Shown here one piece after another: positions 17,314 through 26,679 of a stretch of 64,000 nucleotides of DNA. Within the stretch, counting starts at the first letter, position 1; every line of letters starts with the position of its first letter. The stretch spans positions 124,001 to 188,000 of the forward strand of contig NZ_FPBH01000019.1 of assembly GCF_900116445.1 (NCBI RefSeq), given 5' to 3'. The notes under the pieces are model-generated. The model was given only the letters and a program-made list of their open reading frames with translations, was not told where the DNA came from and searched no databases. The translations under genes were made by a program, and so were the position numbers. This DNA comes from Paraburkholderia aspalathi. Lineage in GTDB: Bacteria; Pseudomonadota; Gammaproteobacteria; Burkholderiales; Burkholderiaceae.

Positions 17314-18156
17314 ATGAACGCCGCGCCCTCTTCCCCGGATCTCCAGCTCAGTCAAGTCGCGTTCGTGACCGAGACCTTGGGCGACATCGCGCAGGCCGTC
17401 GGCGCTCCGCAGTTCATTGAGGTCGTGTATGACAGTCTCGTGCGCTTCGTCGACTTCGACGCGGTGCATCTGGACTACGAGCGTGTGTCGCCGTCCGGCC
17501 AGCGCAGCGTCGGCTGGATCGGGAGCTTCGGTCGCGATCGTGAGCTCGTCGAACAGGTGATGCGGGACTACTACCGCAGCTATGCGAGCGAGGACGCGAC
17601 CTATGAGGGAATCGGCGACAAGCGCGATGTGCAGGTGATCCAGATCTCCGCGCAGAAAGTGGCGAGCGAGCTCCGGCATCTGTTCTTCGACATCGGCAAC
17701 ATCCACGATGAATGCGTGGTCTTCGGCGTGACGAACGGCACGCGATACTCGATATCGATGGCGCGCTCACGGCGCCTGCCGTCGTTTTCGCTGAAGGAGT
17801 TGAGCCTGCTGAAGCAGTTCGCGCACGTCGTGCTGCCGCTCGCGGCGGTGCACAAGCGGCTGATCGGCGCGATCTCGCCCGACGACGGCCGCCCGGATAC
17901 GTCGGATAACAATCTGCTCGCGCAGTGGCTACCGCATTTGCACGGCAAACTGACGTCGCGCGAAACGCACGTGTGCTCGTCGTTTATTCAGGGAATGACG
18001 ACACCGGCGATCGCGCAATCGATGGGACTGAAGCCTTCGACCGTCGAGACCTATGCGAAGCGGGCGTTTGCGAAGCTAGGTGTCGACTCGCGGCGGCAGT
18101 TGATGGCGCTCGTGCTGAAGAACGCACCACTGCGGTATGGCAGCGATGGGGCGTAA
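17314..18156 (+). CDS. LuxR-family helix-turn-helix transcriptional regulator
   Basis: A 280-residue regulator with a C-terminal LuxR-type domain at about residues 205-265: LTSRETHVCSSFIQGMTTPAIAQSMGLKPSTVETYAKRAFAKLGVDSRRQL read in segments gives the four-helix GerE fold. The N-terminal 190 residues are an unassigned sensor region without a recognisable receiver aspartate pattern. It resembles stand-alone LuxR regulators found next to polyamine and amino-acid operons in Burkholderiales. It is divergent from potF and is the natural candidate activator or repressor of that operon. A GTG at 17311 directly precedes the chosen ATG. The inducer is unknown. Confidence 0.85.
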   Translation: MNAAPSSPDLQLSQVAFVTETLGDIAQAVGAPQFIEVVYDSLVRFVDFDAVHLDYERVSPSGQRSVGWIGSFGRDRELVEQVMRDYYRSYASEDATYEGIGDKRDVQVIQISAQKVASELRHLFFDIGNIHDECVVFGVTNGTRYSISMARSRRLPSFSLKELSLLKQFAHVVLPLAAVHKRLIGAISPDDGRPDTSDNNLLAQWLPHLHGKLTSRETHVCSSFIQGMTTPAIAQSMGLKPSTVETYAKRAFAKLGVDSRRQLMALVLKNAPLRYGSDGA

Positions 18157-18175
18157 TGGAGGCCTCCATAGGACC

Positions 18176-19024
18176 CTACCCCGCCTCGTCAAACGCAGTA
18201 CTTCGTGAGAGCGTCTCCCACGCATCAAAATCCTTGCGCAGGGCAGCAAGCTGTTTGTGCGCAAGGTCAAGCGCGTCGGCGCCCAGCAGCAGATGCAAGG
18301 GTGGCCGCTCCGCCTTTAATGCTTCAATGATTGCGAGCGCGCCTTTCGCCGGATCATTGTGTTGCTTTCCATGCGAGTCGAGCAGCGCGTCACGTTGCTT
18401 GCCCAATGTCCCGGCAAACTCGGGAATGCGAATTCTGGATTGCCGCATCGAACGGCCGCGAAAATCAGTCCTGAACGCGCCGGGCTCGACCACCGTCACG
18501 CCGATGCCGAACGGCGCCATCTCTTTCGCGAGGGTCTCCGAAAGGCCCTCAAGCGCGTACTTGCTCGCATGGTAGTAGCCGACGTTCGGAAAAGTGGTGA
18601 GCCCACCGATCGAGCTCACGTTGACAATATGACCTTTGCCACGGTGACGCATCCCCGGTAGCACAGCCTGCATCAAGGCAATGACACCATGGACATTGGT
18701 ATCGAACTGCGCGCGAATCTCGGCATCCTCGCCCTCTTCTATGGCTCCAATATAGCCATAGCCCGCATTGTTCACGAGTACGTCGATCCGCCCGAACCTC
18801 TCATGCGCCGCTTTCACCGAAGCGCTGACCTGTGCGGACTGGGTTACATCGAGGCCGACAGCCATCGCCCGGTCGCCGTAATGCTCGACAAGGTCGCGTA
18901 CGGCAGCGGGCCTGCGAGCAGTAACAACAGCACGATAGCCGTGTTCAAGCACCTTTTCGGCCAGCGCCCGACCCAGACCGGAAGAGCTACCGGTAATCAG
19001 CCATACGGAATTATCGTTAATCAT
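18176..19024 (-). CDS. Short-chain dehydrogenase/reductase (classical SDR)
   Basis: A 282-residue classical SDR. The cofactor motif is TGSSSGLGRAL (residues 11-21), then NNAGYGYIG, and the catalytic serine-tyrosine-lysine is in NVSSIGG and YYHASKYALEG. The arginine pair in VVTARRPAAV indicates an NADP(H) preference, by family rule. The group includes many oxidoreductases of unknown substrate. It is divergent from a LysR gene (19138) with a 113-bp gap, an arrangement common for a LysR regulator and its target. ATG 19024 is directly preceded by GGAGGAAGG. Substrate cannot be predicted. Confidence 0.85.
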   Translation of the reverse strand: MINDNSVWLITGSSSGLGRALAEKVLEHGYRAVVTARRPAAVRDLVEHYGDRAMAVGLDVTQSAQVSASVKAAHERFGRIDVLVNNAGYGYIGAIEEGEDAEIRAQFDTNVHGVIALMQAVLPGMRHRGKGHIVNVSSIGGLTTFPNVGYYHASKYALEGLSETLAKEMAPFGIGVTVVEPGAFRTDFRGRSMRQSRIRIPEFAGTLGKQRDALLDSHGKQHNDPAKGALAIIEALKAERPPLHLLLGADALDLAHKQLAALRKDFDAWETLSRSTAFDEAG

Positions 19025-19137
19025 CCTTCCTCCGCTTCATTTCAGATTATCGACACCGCCTGGCGCACGATGTCTTGACCTCCAGAAAGGATAGATGCGA
19101 CGATTCATTCAATCATCACGGATAATTCGCATGAGTC

Positions 19138-20079
19138 ATGCAAGCAGATAAAACGATCTCGCATGGGGTCCTGGATGACCTCTCGGCCTTCGCCGTCGTC
19201 GCGCGGCTGCGCAGCTTTTCCCGTGCGGCCGCTGAACTGAACGTGTCCAATTCAATGCTGAGCTATACGATCAAGCGACTTGAAGACCGCCTCGGCTACC
19301 CACTCCTTCGACGAACCAGCCGCAGCGTTGCACCCACCGCTGAGGGGCAAACGCTCCTACTGACGCTCGAACCTGCTCTCGGTGCGATCGACGGCGCCTT
19401 GGGAGACCTCAGTCGAATCCGCGATCGCATTTCAGGCACACTCCGAGTCACCGCCACTCGGCAAGGGTATGAGGCCGTGATCCGTCCGGTGCTAGCCGAC
19501 TTCTGCACGACCTATCCGGAAGCGACCGTCGAGGTCATCATCGACTATGCGTTCAGGGATCTTGTTGCCGGGTGTTTCGACGCCGGCATCCGGCTGGGCG
19601 AGAAACTCGAACAGGATATGGTGGCTCTGCCGGTCGGGCCGGCCCTCAGGATGGCTGCGGTCGCCTCACCGGAATATTTGTCGCGACACTCTGCTCCCAG
19701 TACGCCGGACGATCTTCAGCATCACCGATGCATCAACTACCGGATGGAAACGGCAGGCAGCCTCTATTCATGGGAGTTTGAAAACGGCGGCCGGAAATTG
19801 AAGGTAGCGCTGTCGGGACCGCTGACATTCAATGAGCCGGATCTGATGCTCGAGGCGGCGATAGATGGTCTTGGCGTAGCGTACGTGTTGGAGCACGAAG
19901 CAGCGGTCCATATCGGGACTGGGCGTCTGGTCCGGGTGTTGGAGGACTGGTGCCCTCCCTTCCCCGGATTCTTCCTCTACTACCCATCGCGCAAGCAGGT
20001 TTCTCCTGTGTTGGCGGCGTTGTTAAAGCACTTGCGTTACTCAGAGACACGGCATGGTCAGCAGGCGACATCCGCTTAG
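19138..20079 (+). CDS. LysR family transcriptional regulator
   Basis: A 313-residue LysR regulator. The N-terminal winged helix is at about residues 13-72: FAVVARLRSFSRAAAELNVS, NSMLSYTIKRLEDRLGYPLL. The effector-binding domain follows from about residue 100. The spacing and IRLGEKLEQDMVALPVG segment match the CrgA/DsdC-like LysR subgroup often paired with SDR or oxidoreductase genes. The start at 19138 gives a 10-residue lead before the first helix. It is divergent from the SDR gene at 19024. Its 3' end overlaps the convergent acyl-CoA ligase gene by four bases. Confidence 0.9.
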   Translation: MQADKTISHGVLDDLSAFAVVARLRSFSRAAAELNVSNSMLSYTIKRLEDRLGYPLLRRTSRSVAPTAEGQTLLLTLEPALGAIDGALGDLSRIRDRISGTLRVTATRQGYEAVIRPVLADFCTTYPEATVEVIIDYAFRDLVAGCFDAGIRLGEKLEQDMVALPVGPALRMAAVASPEYLSRHSAPSTPDDLQHHRCINYRMETAGSLYSWEFENGGRKLKVALSGPLTFNEPDLMLEAAIDGLGVAYVLEHEAAVHIGTGRLVRVLEDWCPPFPGFFLYYPSRKQVSPVLAALLKHLRYSETRHGQQATSA

Positions 20080-21638
20080 GCCGCGCGCGAATCGTCCAGA
20101 CGCTCGCCGATTGCTCTTAGCCTCGCCCGATCCACTTTGCCTAACGAATTACGCGGCAACTGATCAACTACGATGAGCCGCTCCGGCATCTTGTAGCGCG
20201 CCACTCTGGTGGACAGATCGTGCAACACGTCCTCGACCTGAGTCGCGGCTTCGGTCAGTTTGACGAAACCGATCACGCGTTGACCGAGGACGGCATCCGG
20301 CACGCCGATAATCGCTGCCTCGCTCACGCCGCGATGGACAGTAAGGGCGTGTTCGATTTCGGTCGGCGAGATGTTCGACCCGCCGCGAATGATCAGGTTT
20401 TTCTTTCTGGCGACGTACCAGAAATCGCCGGCCTCATCCTGGCGCATCACATCGCCGGTAGCCCACCAGCCGTCCTTGCGCGCATCGTCGATGCGCCCCG
20501 GGCCGAGCCAATAGCCGATGAACACGTTCGGACCGCGCAGCAACAACTCGCCCGCTTCGCCGCGTCTGACGGTGTTGCCTTCTTCATCGACGAGGCGAAC
20601 CCGGTCCATATCGACCGCGCGGCACACCGGCCCGGTATCGAATCCATAAGTGAACGTGCCCGCGCTTTCGCTCATCCCAAGGAAGTTGCGCATCCTGACG
20701 CCGAACACGCGCAAAAACGCCTCCTGCAAACTCGGCGGCGTCGTGTCGCCTCCGACGAGACAGGTGCCCAGTGACGCGACGTTGCGTGGCCGCGCAACCT
20801 GCTGGGCCATCGCTTCCGAATACATGAACGGCAGCCACATCAGCATCGTGCAGCGCTGCTGTTCTATCAGGTCAAGCGCGGCCGCAGGCTCGAATCGATC
20901 CATCAGGACGCAGGTGCCGTTAGTGGCAAGCGTCGCCAGCGTAGTGAACAGCCCCGCCCCGTGCATCATGGGCGTGGCAATCAACGCGACCTCGTACGGC
21001 TTTAGCGCGATGTCCTGGCATGCTTGCGTCATCGCGCACATCGTCCGCGGCGTATGCGTGACGAACTTCGGTTCGCCCGTCGTGCCGGACGTTGACAGCA
21101 GAAGCGCAGGTTCATCCAAGCGCACTGGTGCGAGCGGCACCTCGTCTGCATGGTGTTCGATCAACTCGCTCCATGCTCTGGCGCGTGTATCCAGCGACGA
21201 GCCGTCAACGAGAAAGCACTTGTCCGCATCGAGAATCGAAGCATCCATGCCGGCGATCGCGCCGTATAGTTCAATCTGGCCCAGGTACAGCGAAACCTGA
21301 AGCCGTCGCAGTTGCGGCTCGAGTTCCGCGCGTGTGAGCCGGGTGTTCAGCGGTACAGCAATCACGCCTGTCAACATGCACGCGTAAAACGCGGCGACGG
21401 TTTCAGGTCTGTTCGTCAGGTGCAGTGCGACTCGATCGCCCGGTTTCACACCCTGAATGAGCAGACCTTGCGAAAGTCTTCTGACGTACCGCGTCAGACG
21501 ATCGTAGGTCCATGCATCATCGCCAGCGATCAGCGCGATGGCGTGAGGGCGCGCTGTGGCAGATTCGATCAGAAGTTCGTACAACGTAACGAGTTGCGGC
21601 GTACTTATTGATTTGGGGCGTGTTCCGGGACAAGACAT
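20076..21638 (-). CDS. AMP-binding acyl-CoA synthetase/ligase
   Basis: A 520-residue adenylate-forming enzyme, full length. The P-loop is STSGTTGEPKFVTHT (about residues 180-194). FLGMSESAG is the adenine-binding motif, GWWATGDVM the AMP ribose motif, and PRNSLGKVDRARLR near the C-terminus carries the catalytic lysine. Enzymes of this group activate fatty, aromatic or other carboxylates with ATP to CoA thioesters. The gene stands alone, convergent with the LysR gene, so context does not indicate the acid. There is no membrane segment. A precise substrate assignment would be speculation. Confidence 0.87.
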   Translation of the reverse strand: MSCPGTRPKSISTPQLVTLYELLIESATARPHAIALIAGDDAWTYDRLTRYVRRLSQGLLIQGVKPGDRVALHLTNRPETVAAFYACMLTGVIAVPLNTRLTRAELEPQLRRLQVSLYLGQIELYGAIAGMDASILDADKCFLVDGSSLDTRARAWSELIEHHADEVPLAPVRLDEPALLLSTSGTTGEPKFVTHTPRTMCAMTQACQDIALKPYEVALIATPMMHGAGLFTTLATLATNGTCVLMDRFEPAAALDLIEQQRCTMLMWLPFMYSEAMAQQVARPRNVASLGTCLVGGDTTPPSLQEAFLRVFGVRMRNFLGMSESAGTFTYGFDTGPVCRAVDMDRVRLVDEEGNTVRRGEAGELLLRGPNVFIGYWLGPGRIDDARKDGWWATGDVMRQDEAGDFWYVARKKNLIIRGGSNISPTEIEHALTVHRGVSEAAIIGVPDAVLGQRVIGFVKLTEAATQVEDVLHDLSTRVARYKMPERLIVVDQLPRNSLGKVDRARLRAIGERLDDSRAA

Positions 21639-21797
21639 GGCGCGTTCTCTAAAGGTCGATTGGCTGTCGACGACAGGCCTATCCTGACAACAGGTAACGC
21701 TGGCAAATTATTCCGGCAGCTGCGCTGCGGCCAATTACCTTTCCCGCACCATCCCCCCCACCAATCACAACAGCGTATCTATCCGTAGCGCCATCAT

Positions 21798-22241
21798 CTA
21801 ATCTAACGGCACTGTAATAACAGCACGCCCTGCGGCGCGTTTCACAAGCTCCGTGTGGTTGGATGGCTGGCTCCACCACCTTGCCAGTCCGCGCGGATTG
21901 CGGTGACCCAGCACAAGCAGGTCCGCGTTGAGCAAGCCTGCGTACCTGGCCATGCTATCGACCACGTTACCCGCTACAACATATCCGCGCGCAACCGTTC
22001 CGCTCTCTCTTAGATGGTCCAGCGCTTCCTCCAGAACCTGCTTCGCCGCGCCTTCCATTTGCGAACACGCCATGTCCGACAGGTATCCAACACTGCAGCC
22101 GACAGCCGAGCCAATATCCACCACAGAGAGGACATGAACAGTAGCGGTCAACGCACATCCCAAACGGGTCACGCGCAGTAAGGCCAATCTGGATTCCGGC
22201 GATCCGTCGTAGTAGACGAGCAGATTGAAGTGGTCAGGCAT
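21798..22241 (-). CDS. Universal stress protein, UspA family
   Basis: A 147-residue UspA-type protein. The N-terminus FNLLVYYDGSPESRLALLRVTRL is the first strand and ATP-contact region. The C-terminal part DLLVLGHRNPRGLARWW leading to GRAVITVPLD corresponds to the nucleotide-binding loop, although the usual GxxG-(9)-G(S/T) spacing is imperfect. ATG 22241 has AGGACCCT upstream. The frame is open for a further 114 codons upstream, but that part lacks family similarity and looks non-coding. These small proteins respond to stress and growth arrest. Function beyond that is unknown. Confidence 0.75.
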   Translation of the reverse strand: MPDHFNLLVYYDGSPESRLALLRVTRLGCALTATVHVLSVVDIGSAVGCSVGYLSDMACSQMEGAAKQVLEEALDHLRESGTVARGYVVAGNVVDSMARYAGLLNADLLVLGHRNPRGLARWWSQPSNHTELVKRAAGRAVITVPLD

Positions 22242-22568
22242 AGGGTCCTCGAATCGTGTGATGAAGGGCGTTGCGGCGGTTCTGCCTTTTCCACAACACC
22301 GTTGACCGATGAGGTATTCCAGAACAACGCAAGGTTTCTTCTCGCCTGAGAGACTGTTTTCCGTCGTGGAATAAAAACGCAAGCCCAGACGTTCGGAGAG
22401 GGACGATTCAGAGCCAACGAGATCGGGCAATTCAATCTGTGGAATTCCTATTCCCTGGTTGTACGCCCATTCCATTGCGCGCTCCCGGATCGTTCGTTCG
22501 CGTGCATCGCAGGTGGAGAGAGACGATTGCGGCGGGCGCCACTCCGAATACAAGAGGAATCCGCGAAA
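22242..22568. other. 327-bp divergent intergenic region
   Basis: Lies between the universal stress gene and the beta-propeller lipoprotein gene and must contain both promoters. A minus-strand frame in phase with the stress gene stays open across it; its translation resembles no known family. No clear repeat or RNA gene was found. Confidence 0.45.
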
Positions 22569-23669
22569 ATGAAACTGCGTCAAAAGACATTTATTGCCTG
22601 GTCATTCGCCGCTTGCACGGCAACGCTCACCGCATGCGGTGGCAGCAGCGACAATTCCACGCCGCCGGCTCCGGTCACTGGGCCTTTCAAAGCCACCGTG
22701 CTGGTTTCCGACGGCAGTGTGAGCGCACCGAACACAGACGCCAATCTCAAGAACGGCTGGGGCATCGCCTTCAACCCAACCGGCGTCATGTGGGTATCCG
22801 ACAACAATACGAAAAAGTCGACGCTCTATGACGGCAACGGCGTCGTGCAGTCGCTCGTCGTGACGATCCCGCCCGCGGCAAGTGGGCAAGCTGCCGGTCC
22901 GACGGGCATCGTGTTCAATACCAGCACCGACTTTGCAATTAGCGCAAACGGCGCCACAAGCAACGCGCTCTTCCTCTGGGCCACCGACGCGGGCACGATC
23001 GCCGGCTGGTCGCCGAAGGTGTTGCCGACGCAAGCGGTTAACGCGCACGACGACGGCACTGGCGGCGCGGTCTACAAGGGTCTCGCCATTGGCACGAATG
23101 CCGGTCAGAACCTGCTCTACGCGGCGGACTTCCATAACGGCAAGGTCGATGTGTTCGACAAGTCGTTCAACAAGATCCAACTCGATGGGCAATTCAAGGA
23201 TCCCAGCCTGCCTGCCGGCTTGTCCCCTTTCGGAATACGTGTGGTCGGTACAACCGTATATGTGACGTTTGCGAAGCTCGGTCCCGATGGACACACGCAG
23301 GTGAACGGCCCGGGCAACGGCGCCGTCGACTCGTTCGACACGGCCGGGCATCTCACGAAGCGCATTGCCCAGGGCGGTTCGTTGAATTCGCCCTGGGGTC
23401 TTGCGGTGGCGCCGGCTAATTTCGGTGCACTGAGCAACGATCTGCTGGTCGGGAATTTTGGCGATGGCACCATCGACGCGTTCGACCCGAATTCCGGTTC
23501 GTTCATCGGCGCCATGACACAAACGGACGGATCGACATTCAAACAGCCGGGTATCTGGGGCATCTCGTTCGGCAACAACGCTGCCAATCAGCCGCTCAAT
23601 ACCTTGTTCTTCGCTGCCGGCCCGACACCGACGACTGGCGTCTATGGTCGGATCGACGTCAGCCAATAA
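22569..23669 (+). CDS. TIGR03118-type beta-propeller lipoprotein
   Basis: A 366-residue exported protein. The N-terminus is a lipoprotein signal (MKLRQKTFIAWSFAA, then LTAC at about residue 20), so the mature protein should be lipid-anchored. A low-complexity linker (GGSSDNSTPPAPVTG) is followed by repeated propeller blades with NGWGIAFNPTG, NSPWGLAVAP and GNFGDGTIDAFD, the pattern of the TIGR03118 family. These proteins have no established function; a periplasmic or surface binding or lactonase-like fold role is possible. ATG 22569 follows an AGAGGAA site. Nearby genes do not indicate a pathway. Confidence 0.8.
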   Translation: MKLRQKTFIAWSFAACTATLTACGGSSDNSTPPAPVTGPFKATVLVSDGSVSAPNTDANLKNGWGIAFNPTGVMWVSDNNTKKSTLYDGNGVVQSLVVTIPPAASGQAAGPTGIVFNTSTDFAISANGATSNALFLWATDAGTIAGWSPKVLPTQAVNAHDDGTGGAVYKGLAIGTNAGQNLLYAADFHNGKVDVFDKSFNKIQLDGQFKDPSLPAGLSPFGIRVVGTTVYVTFAKLGPDGHTQVNGPGNGAVDSFDTAGHLTKRIAQGGSLNSPWGLAVAPANFGALSNDLLVGNFGDGTIDAFDPNSGSFIGAMTQTDGSTFKQPGIWGISFGNNAANQPLNTLFFAAGPTPTTGVYGRIDVSQ

Positions 23670-23869
23670 CGAACAGGCGGAGGCGGCGGACGCTCTGACC
23701 ACCGACCTCAGCCGCGATCTTCTCATTGAAGCCGTTTTATTCCGCGACGAGGTGACAGGATCCACGGCTCACGGCGAATAGATTCCATTGGGCGGCCAGG
23801 CGGCGAAACGTACCCTGCTCTATACTCGTCAGCTTTCTGGATCGGCGAGTTTCGCTTTCACGCTGCATC

Positions 23870-24943
23870 ATGTCCCGCCCCCAGCCATCGTGGCTTGTTC
23901 CCCGATACGCCCTCATCGTGATCGTCATTGCGGCTATCGCGGGAGCGTTCGCGTGGACCGCGGACTGGATTCAATGGCCGGGCAGCGAGCCCGCACTGAC
24001 GCCCGCCCGGATGATCGACGCCTTCGAGGACAGCATGGGCAGGCATGCCGGCTTTCGCCGTAATCATGCCAAGGGAGTCTGCGTGAGGGGCTATTTCGAC
24101 AGCAACGGAAACGGCGCCGCGCTCTCTCGCGCGAGCGTGTTCGAGCGCGGCCGCACCCCTGTGATCGGCCGCCTCTCCGCACCGGGCGGCAATCCCGCCC
24201 AGGACGACGCCAACACGTCCGTGCGCAGCTTTGCGCTGCTCCTCTCGCTGCGCAACGGAGAACAATGGCGCACCGCAATGAACTCCGTGCCGGTTTTCCA
24301 GGTCGCCACGCCACAGGCACTGTACGAGCAACTGGTGGCGCTGCGCCCGGATGCGCGGACCGGCCAGCCCGATCCCGCGAAATTGAGCGCGTTTTTTTCG
24401 CAGCATCCCGAAACGACGGCCTTTCGCGAGTGGGTCGATACCCATCCACCTTCCTCGGCTTTCTATAACGCAAGCTACTTCGGCATCGACGCGTTCCGTT
24501 TCGTCGATGCCAATGGCAACACGCGTTTCGTCCGCTGGAGCGTCGTTCCAGACACGCCCTATGCGGCGTCGAACGAGCGTACTAACCCGGCCCGCGACCC
24601 CGACTTTCTCGCGCACGATCTTGACCTGCGCCTGCAAGCCGGCCCCGTTTCCTGGCACCTCATGCTGACGCCGGCAGGCCCGGGCGACCCGGTCGACGAC
24701 GCGACGCGCGCATGGCCATCCGAGCGCGAATTACAACGGGTGGACGCCGGCACGATCGTGATCGAGCGCGCCGAGAGCCAGATCGACGGCGCCTGCCGGG
24801 ACATCAATTTCGATCCGCTGATCCTCCCCGATGGCATCGCGCCCTCAGACGATCCGCTGCTCGCCGCGCGCTCGGCGGCCTACTCGGTTTCGTTCGAACG
24901 GCGAACGCGCGAAGAGGTGGGAGCCGGCACGCGTCGCCGCTAG
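23870..24943 (+). CDS. Catalase-related peroxidase (SrpA-like, membrane-anchored)
   Basis: A 357-residue heme peroxidase of the small catalase-related family. An N-terminal hydrophobic segment (about residues 13-32, YALIVIVIAAIAGAFAWTAD) suggests export or membrane anchoring. The catalase-like core shows RRNHAKGVCVRGYF with the distal-side histidine, FERGRTPVIGRLSAPGG and SVRSFALLLSLRNGEQWRTAMN. The protein lacks the long C-terminal domains of full catalases. It would remove peroxides in or near the periplasm. The ECF sigma-factor gene starts about 180 bp downstream on the same strand, and a superoxide dismutase gene is nearby, supporting an oxidative-stress role. The usual cytochrome b561 partner was not seen. 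Confidence 0.85.
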   Translation: MSRPQPSWLVPRYALIVIVIAAIAGAFAWTADWIQWPGSEPALTPARMIDAFEDSMGRHAGFRRNHAKGVCVRGYFDSNGNGAALSRASVFERGRTPVIGRLSAPGGNPAQDDANTSVRSFALLLSLRNGEQWRTAMNSVPVFQVATPQALYEQLVALRPDARTGQPDPAKLSAFFSQHPETTAFREWVDTHPPSSAFYNASYFGIDAFRFVDANGNTRFVRWSVVPDTPYAASNERTNPARDPDFLAHDLDLRLQAGPVSWHLMLTPAGPGDPVDDATRAWPSERELQRVDAGTIVIERAESQIDGACRDINFDPLILPDGIAPSDDPLLAARSAAYSVSFERRTREEVGAGTRRR

Positions 24944-24951
24944 AAAAGACG

Positions 24952-24972
24952 GCATCGAGACTTTGTCGATGC
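24952..24972 (+). terminator. Terminator-like hairpin after the peroxidase gene
   Basis: GCATCGA (24952-24958) and TCGATGC (24966-24972) form a perfect 7-bp stem with a 7-base loop, nine bases after the peroxidase stop. There is no long T run after it, so intrinsic termination would be weak. Confidence 0.35.
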
Positions 24973-25118
24973 ATTAAGGACCACTTTCACGCGTTGTTCA
25001 GTCTCAAGTTAAACTAGGCTGTTCGAACTTCGTGGCGAAAAAACGGTGGCGAACGATAGTCCAAATATTGGTGCGAGGTTGACGTGCTCGCAGTGCTTTC
25101 GAACACGTCTCGGGGAAC

Positions 25119-25682
25119 ATGGGAGATTTTCGTTCAATGAACGCTGCAGATTTACCAGACATGCTTCCCGAAATGCTGCCGCGCTTGTGGGCGTTCGCGC
25201 TTCGCCTGTCGGGGGACCAGCATGATGCGGAAGACCTCGTGCAGCGCGCCTGCCTGCGCGGGCTCGAACGCGCTCATCAATTGCAGCCCGACACGGCTCC
25301 GTTGAGCTGGATGTTCTCGATTGTCCATTCGACCTGGATCAACGAGCTGCGCGCCCGCAGCGTGCGCAAACGCTCCAGTTTCGATTGGGACGACGACTTC
25401 CTCGAAAATCTTCCCGACCCCGTCGACAGGGGTCCTGAAACGCAATTGATGCATGGGCAGATCATCGAGGCCGTCGAACGCTTGCCGGAAGCGCAGCGCG
25501 TCGTGATGCTGCTCGTCGCCGTGGAAGGCCTGAGCTATCAGCAAGCCGCCGACGTGCTCGAGGTACCCATCGGCACGGTCATGAGCCGCCTGTCGCGCGC
25601 CCGCCAGGCGGTCGGCGCACTGCTTGGCGGCGAGACGCCGAAAGTGCGGCCCGCGAAGATACAAAAGGATTCAATCGCATGA
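25119..25682 (+). CDS. ECF RNA polymerase sigma factor
   Basis: A 187-residue extracytoplasmic-function sigma factor. Region 2 spans about residues 20-85: LWAFALRLSGDQHDAEDLVQRACLRGLERAHQL, with SWMFSIVHSTWINELRAR. Region 4 is at about 115-170: LPEAQRVVMLLVAVEGLSYQQAADVLEVPIGTVMSRLSRAR. There is no C-terminal extension. An internal ATG at 25137 is an alternative start. The stop overlaps the start of the next gene by ATGA, indicating translational coupling to the membrane anti-sigma-like protein. It may direct the peroxidase, superoxide dismutase or its own operon; no promoter consensus could be proven. Confidence 0.9.
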   Translation: MGDFRSMNAADLPDMLPEMLPRLWAFALRLSGDQHDAEDLVQRACLRGLERAHQLQPDTAPLSWMFSIVHSTWINELRARSVRKRSSFDWDDDFLENLPDPVDRGPETQLMHGQIIEAVERLPEAQRVVMLLVAVEGLSYQQAADVLEVPIGTVMSRLSRARQAVGALLGGETPKVRPAKIQKDSIA

Positions 25683-26566
25683 TGGCTGACGACGCTCAAC
25701 TGCTCGCTTACGTGGATGGCGGCCTGTCGCCCGAGGATCGCAGCGCGGTCGAAGCGCAACTGCGCGAGTCCGCCGAAGCAAGGGCAAAGGTCGCGCTGTT
25801 GCGCGCTTCGCGGCTCGATTTCGAGGGTGCCTTCGCGCAACAGAAGCTCCCGCCGGTGCCCGATTCGCTGAAGCTCAAGGTCGACGAGATGGTCCGCGCG
25901 CATCGCGCCCGGGAATCGAACGACCCGGTCCTGCCTCCCGGCGAAAAAGCGCCCTCCGAACCCGTGCGCTCGCGCCTGCGCGCCATGCCGGTCTGGCTTG
26001 CCGCCGCTTGCGTCGCCGGCGCTTTCGCCTGCGGCCTGTTCGTGCGGCTCGGCCCGCTTGCAAGCGGCGGCACGCAGCTGACCGCCAACGCCGACGTGTC
26101 TCCGTGGGTGGCGGCGGCGGTCGGCTATCAGAAGCTGTACACGCGCGATACCGTCGCGTACACGCAGGAAGATCCGGAGGCCGCCGCAAAGGCCGTCAGG
26201 GATATTCGCAGCGACGACCGGCTCGCCCTGCGCGTTCCGGACCTGACAAGCGCCGGGCTGACCTTCAAGTCGGTGCAACGCCTGCGCTTCAACAACAAGC
26301 CACTCGTGCAGATCGTCTATCTGCCAAAAAATGGCCCGCCCATTGCGCTGTGCGTGATGAAAGACTCGAAACCGGACCAGCCGGTCGCGACGAAGACGGT
26401 CGATGCAATGGACGTCGCGACGTGGCGGCAAGCGGAGTTGAGCTATGCGCTGATCGGGAAGTCGGGCGACGTCGATCTCGGCGCGCTCGGCAAGCGCATC
26501 TCCAACCTCGACATGGCTCCGCTTTTCAGCGATGCCTCGCCGATCGCAGCCGCCACCTCCGGGTGA
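25679..26566 (+). CDS. Membrane anti-sigma factor-like protein
   Basis: A 295-residue protein coupled to the sigma-factor gene. The N-terminal 50 residues (AQLLAYVDGGLSPEDRSAVE and following helix) resemble the sigma-binding domain of membrane anti-sigma factors, but the zinc-binding His-Cys-Cys set is absent. One membrane segment lies at about 102-124 (MPVWLAAACVAGAFACGLFV). The remaining 165 residues would be periplasmic and contain GLTFKSVQRLRF and PLVQIVYLPKNGPPIALCV. It probably holds the ECF sigma factor at the membrane and releases it on a periplasmic signal. A paralogue follows at 26680. Confidence 0.83.
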   Translation: MMADDAQLLAYVDGGLSPEDRSAVEAQLRESAEARAKVALLRASRLDFEGAFAQQKLPPVPDSLKLKVDEMVRAHRARESNDPVLPPGEKAPSEPVRSRLRAMPVWLAAACVAGAFACGLFVRLGPLASGGTQLTANADVSPWVAAAVGYQKLYTRDTVAYTQEDPEAAAKAVRDIRSDDRLALRVPDLTSAGLTFKSVQRLRFNNKPLVQIVYLPKNGPPIALCVMKDSKPDQPVATKTVDAMDVATWRQAELSYALIGKSGDVDLGALGKRISNLDMAPLFSDASPIAAATSG

Positions 26567-26679
26567 CGGCATGCCCGATGGAATAGTCTCAAGCCACGAG
26601 TGTTGTGTTAATAGCCCTTAAGGCGTCATGCAGGTTTGGGCAAGGCGTCCCATTCCGCGAAGAGTGAAAGACAGGCCTT

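Noticed and set aside
22242..22583. 114-codon N-terminal extension of the universal stress protein
   Set aside because: No similarity to any domain, and a good ribosome site lies directly before the family-typical start at 22241.
22602..23765. 387-codon open frame on the minus strand
   Set aside because: Antisense to the propeller lipoprotein gene, which has a lipobox and blade repeats.
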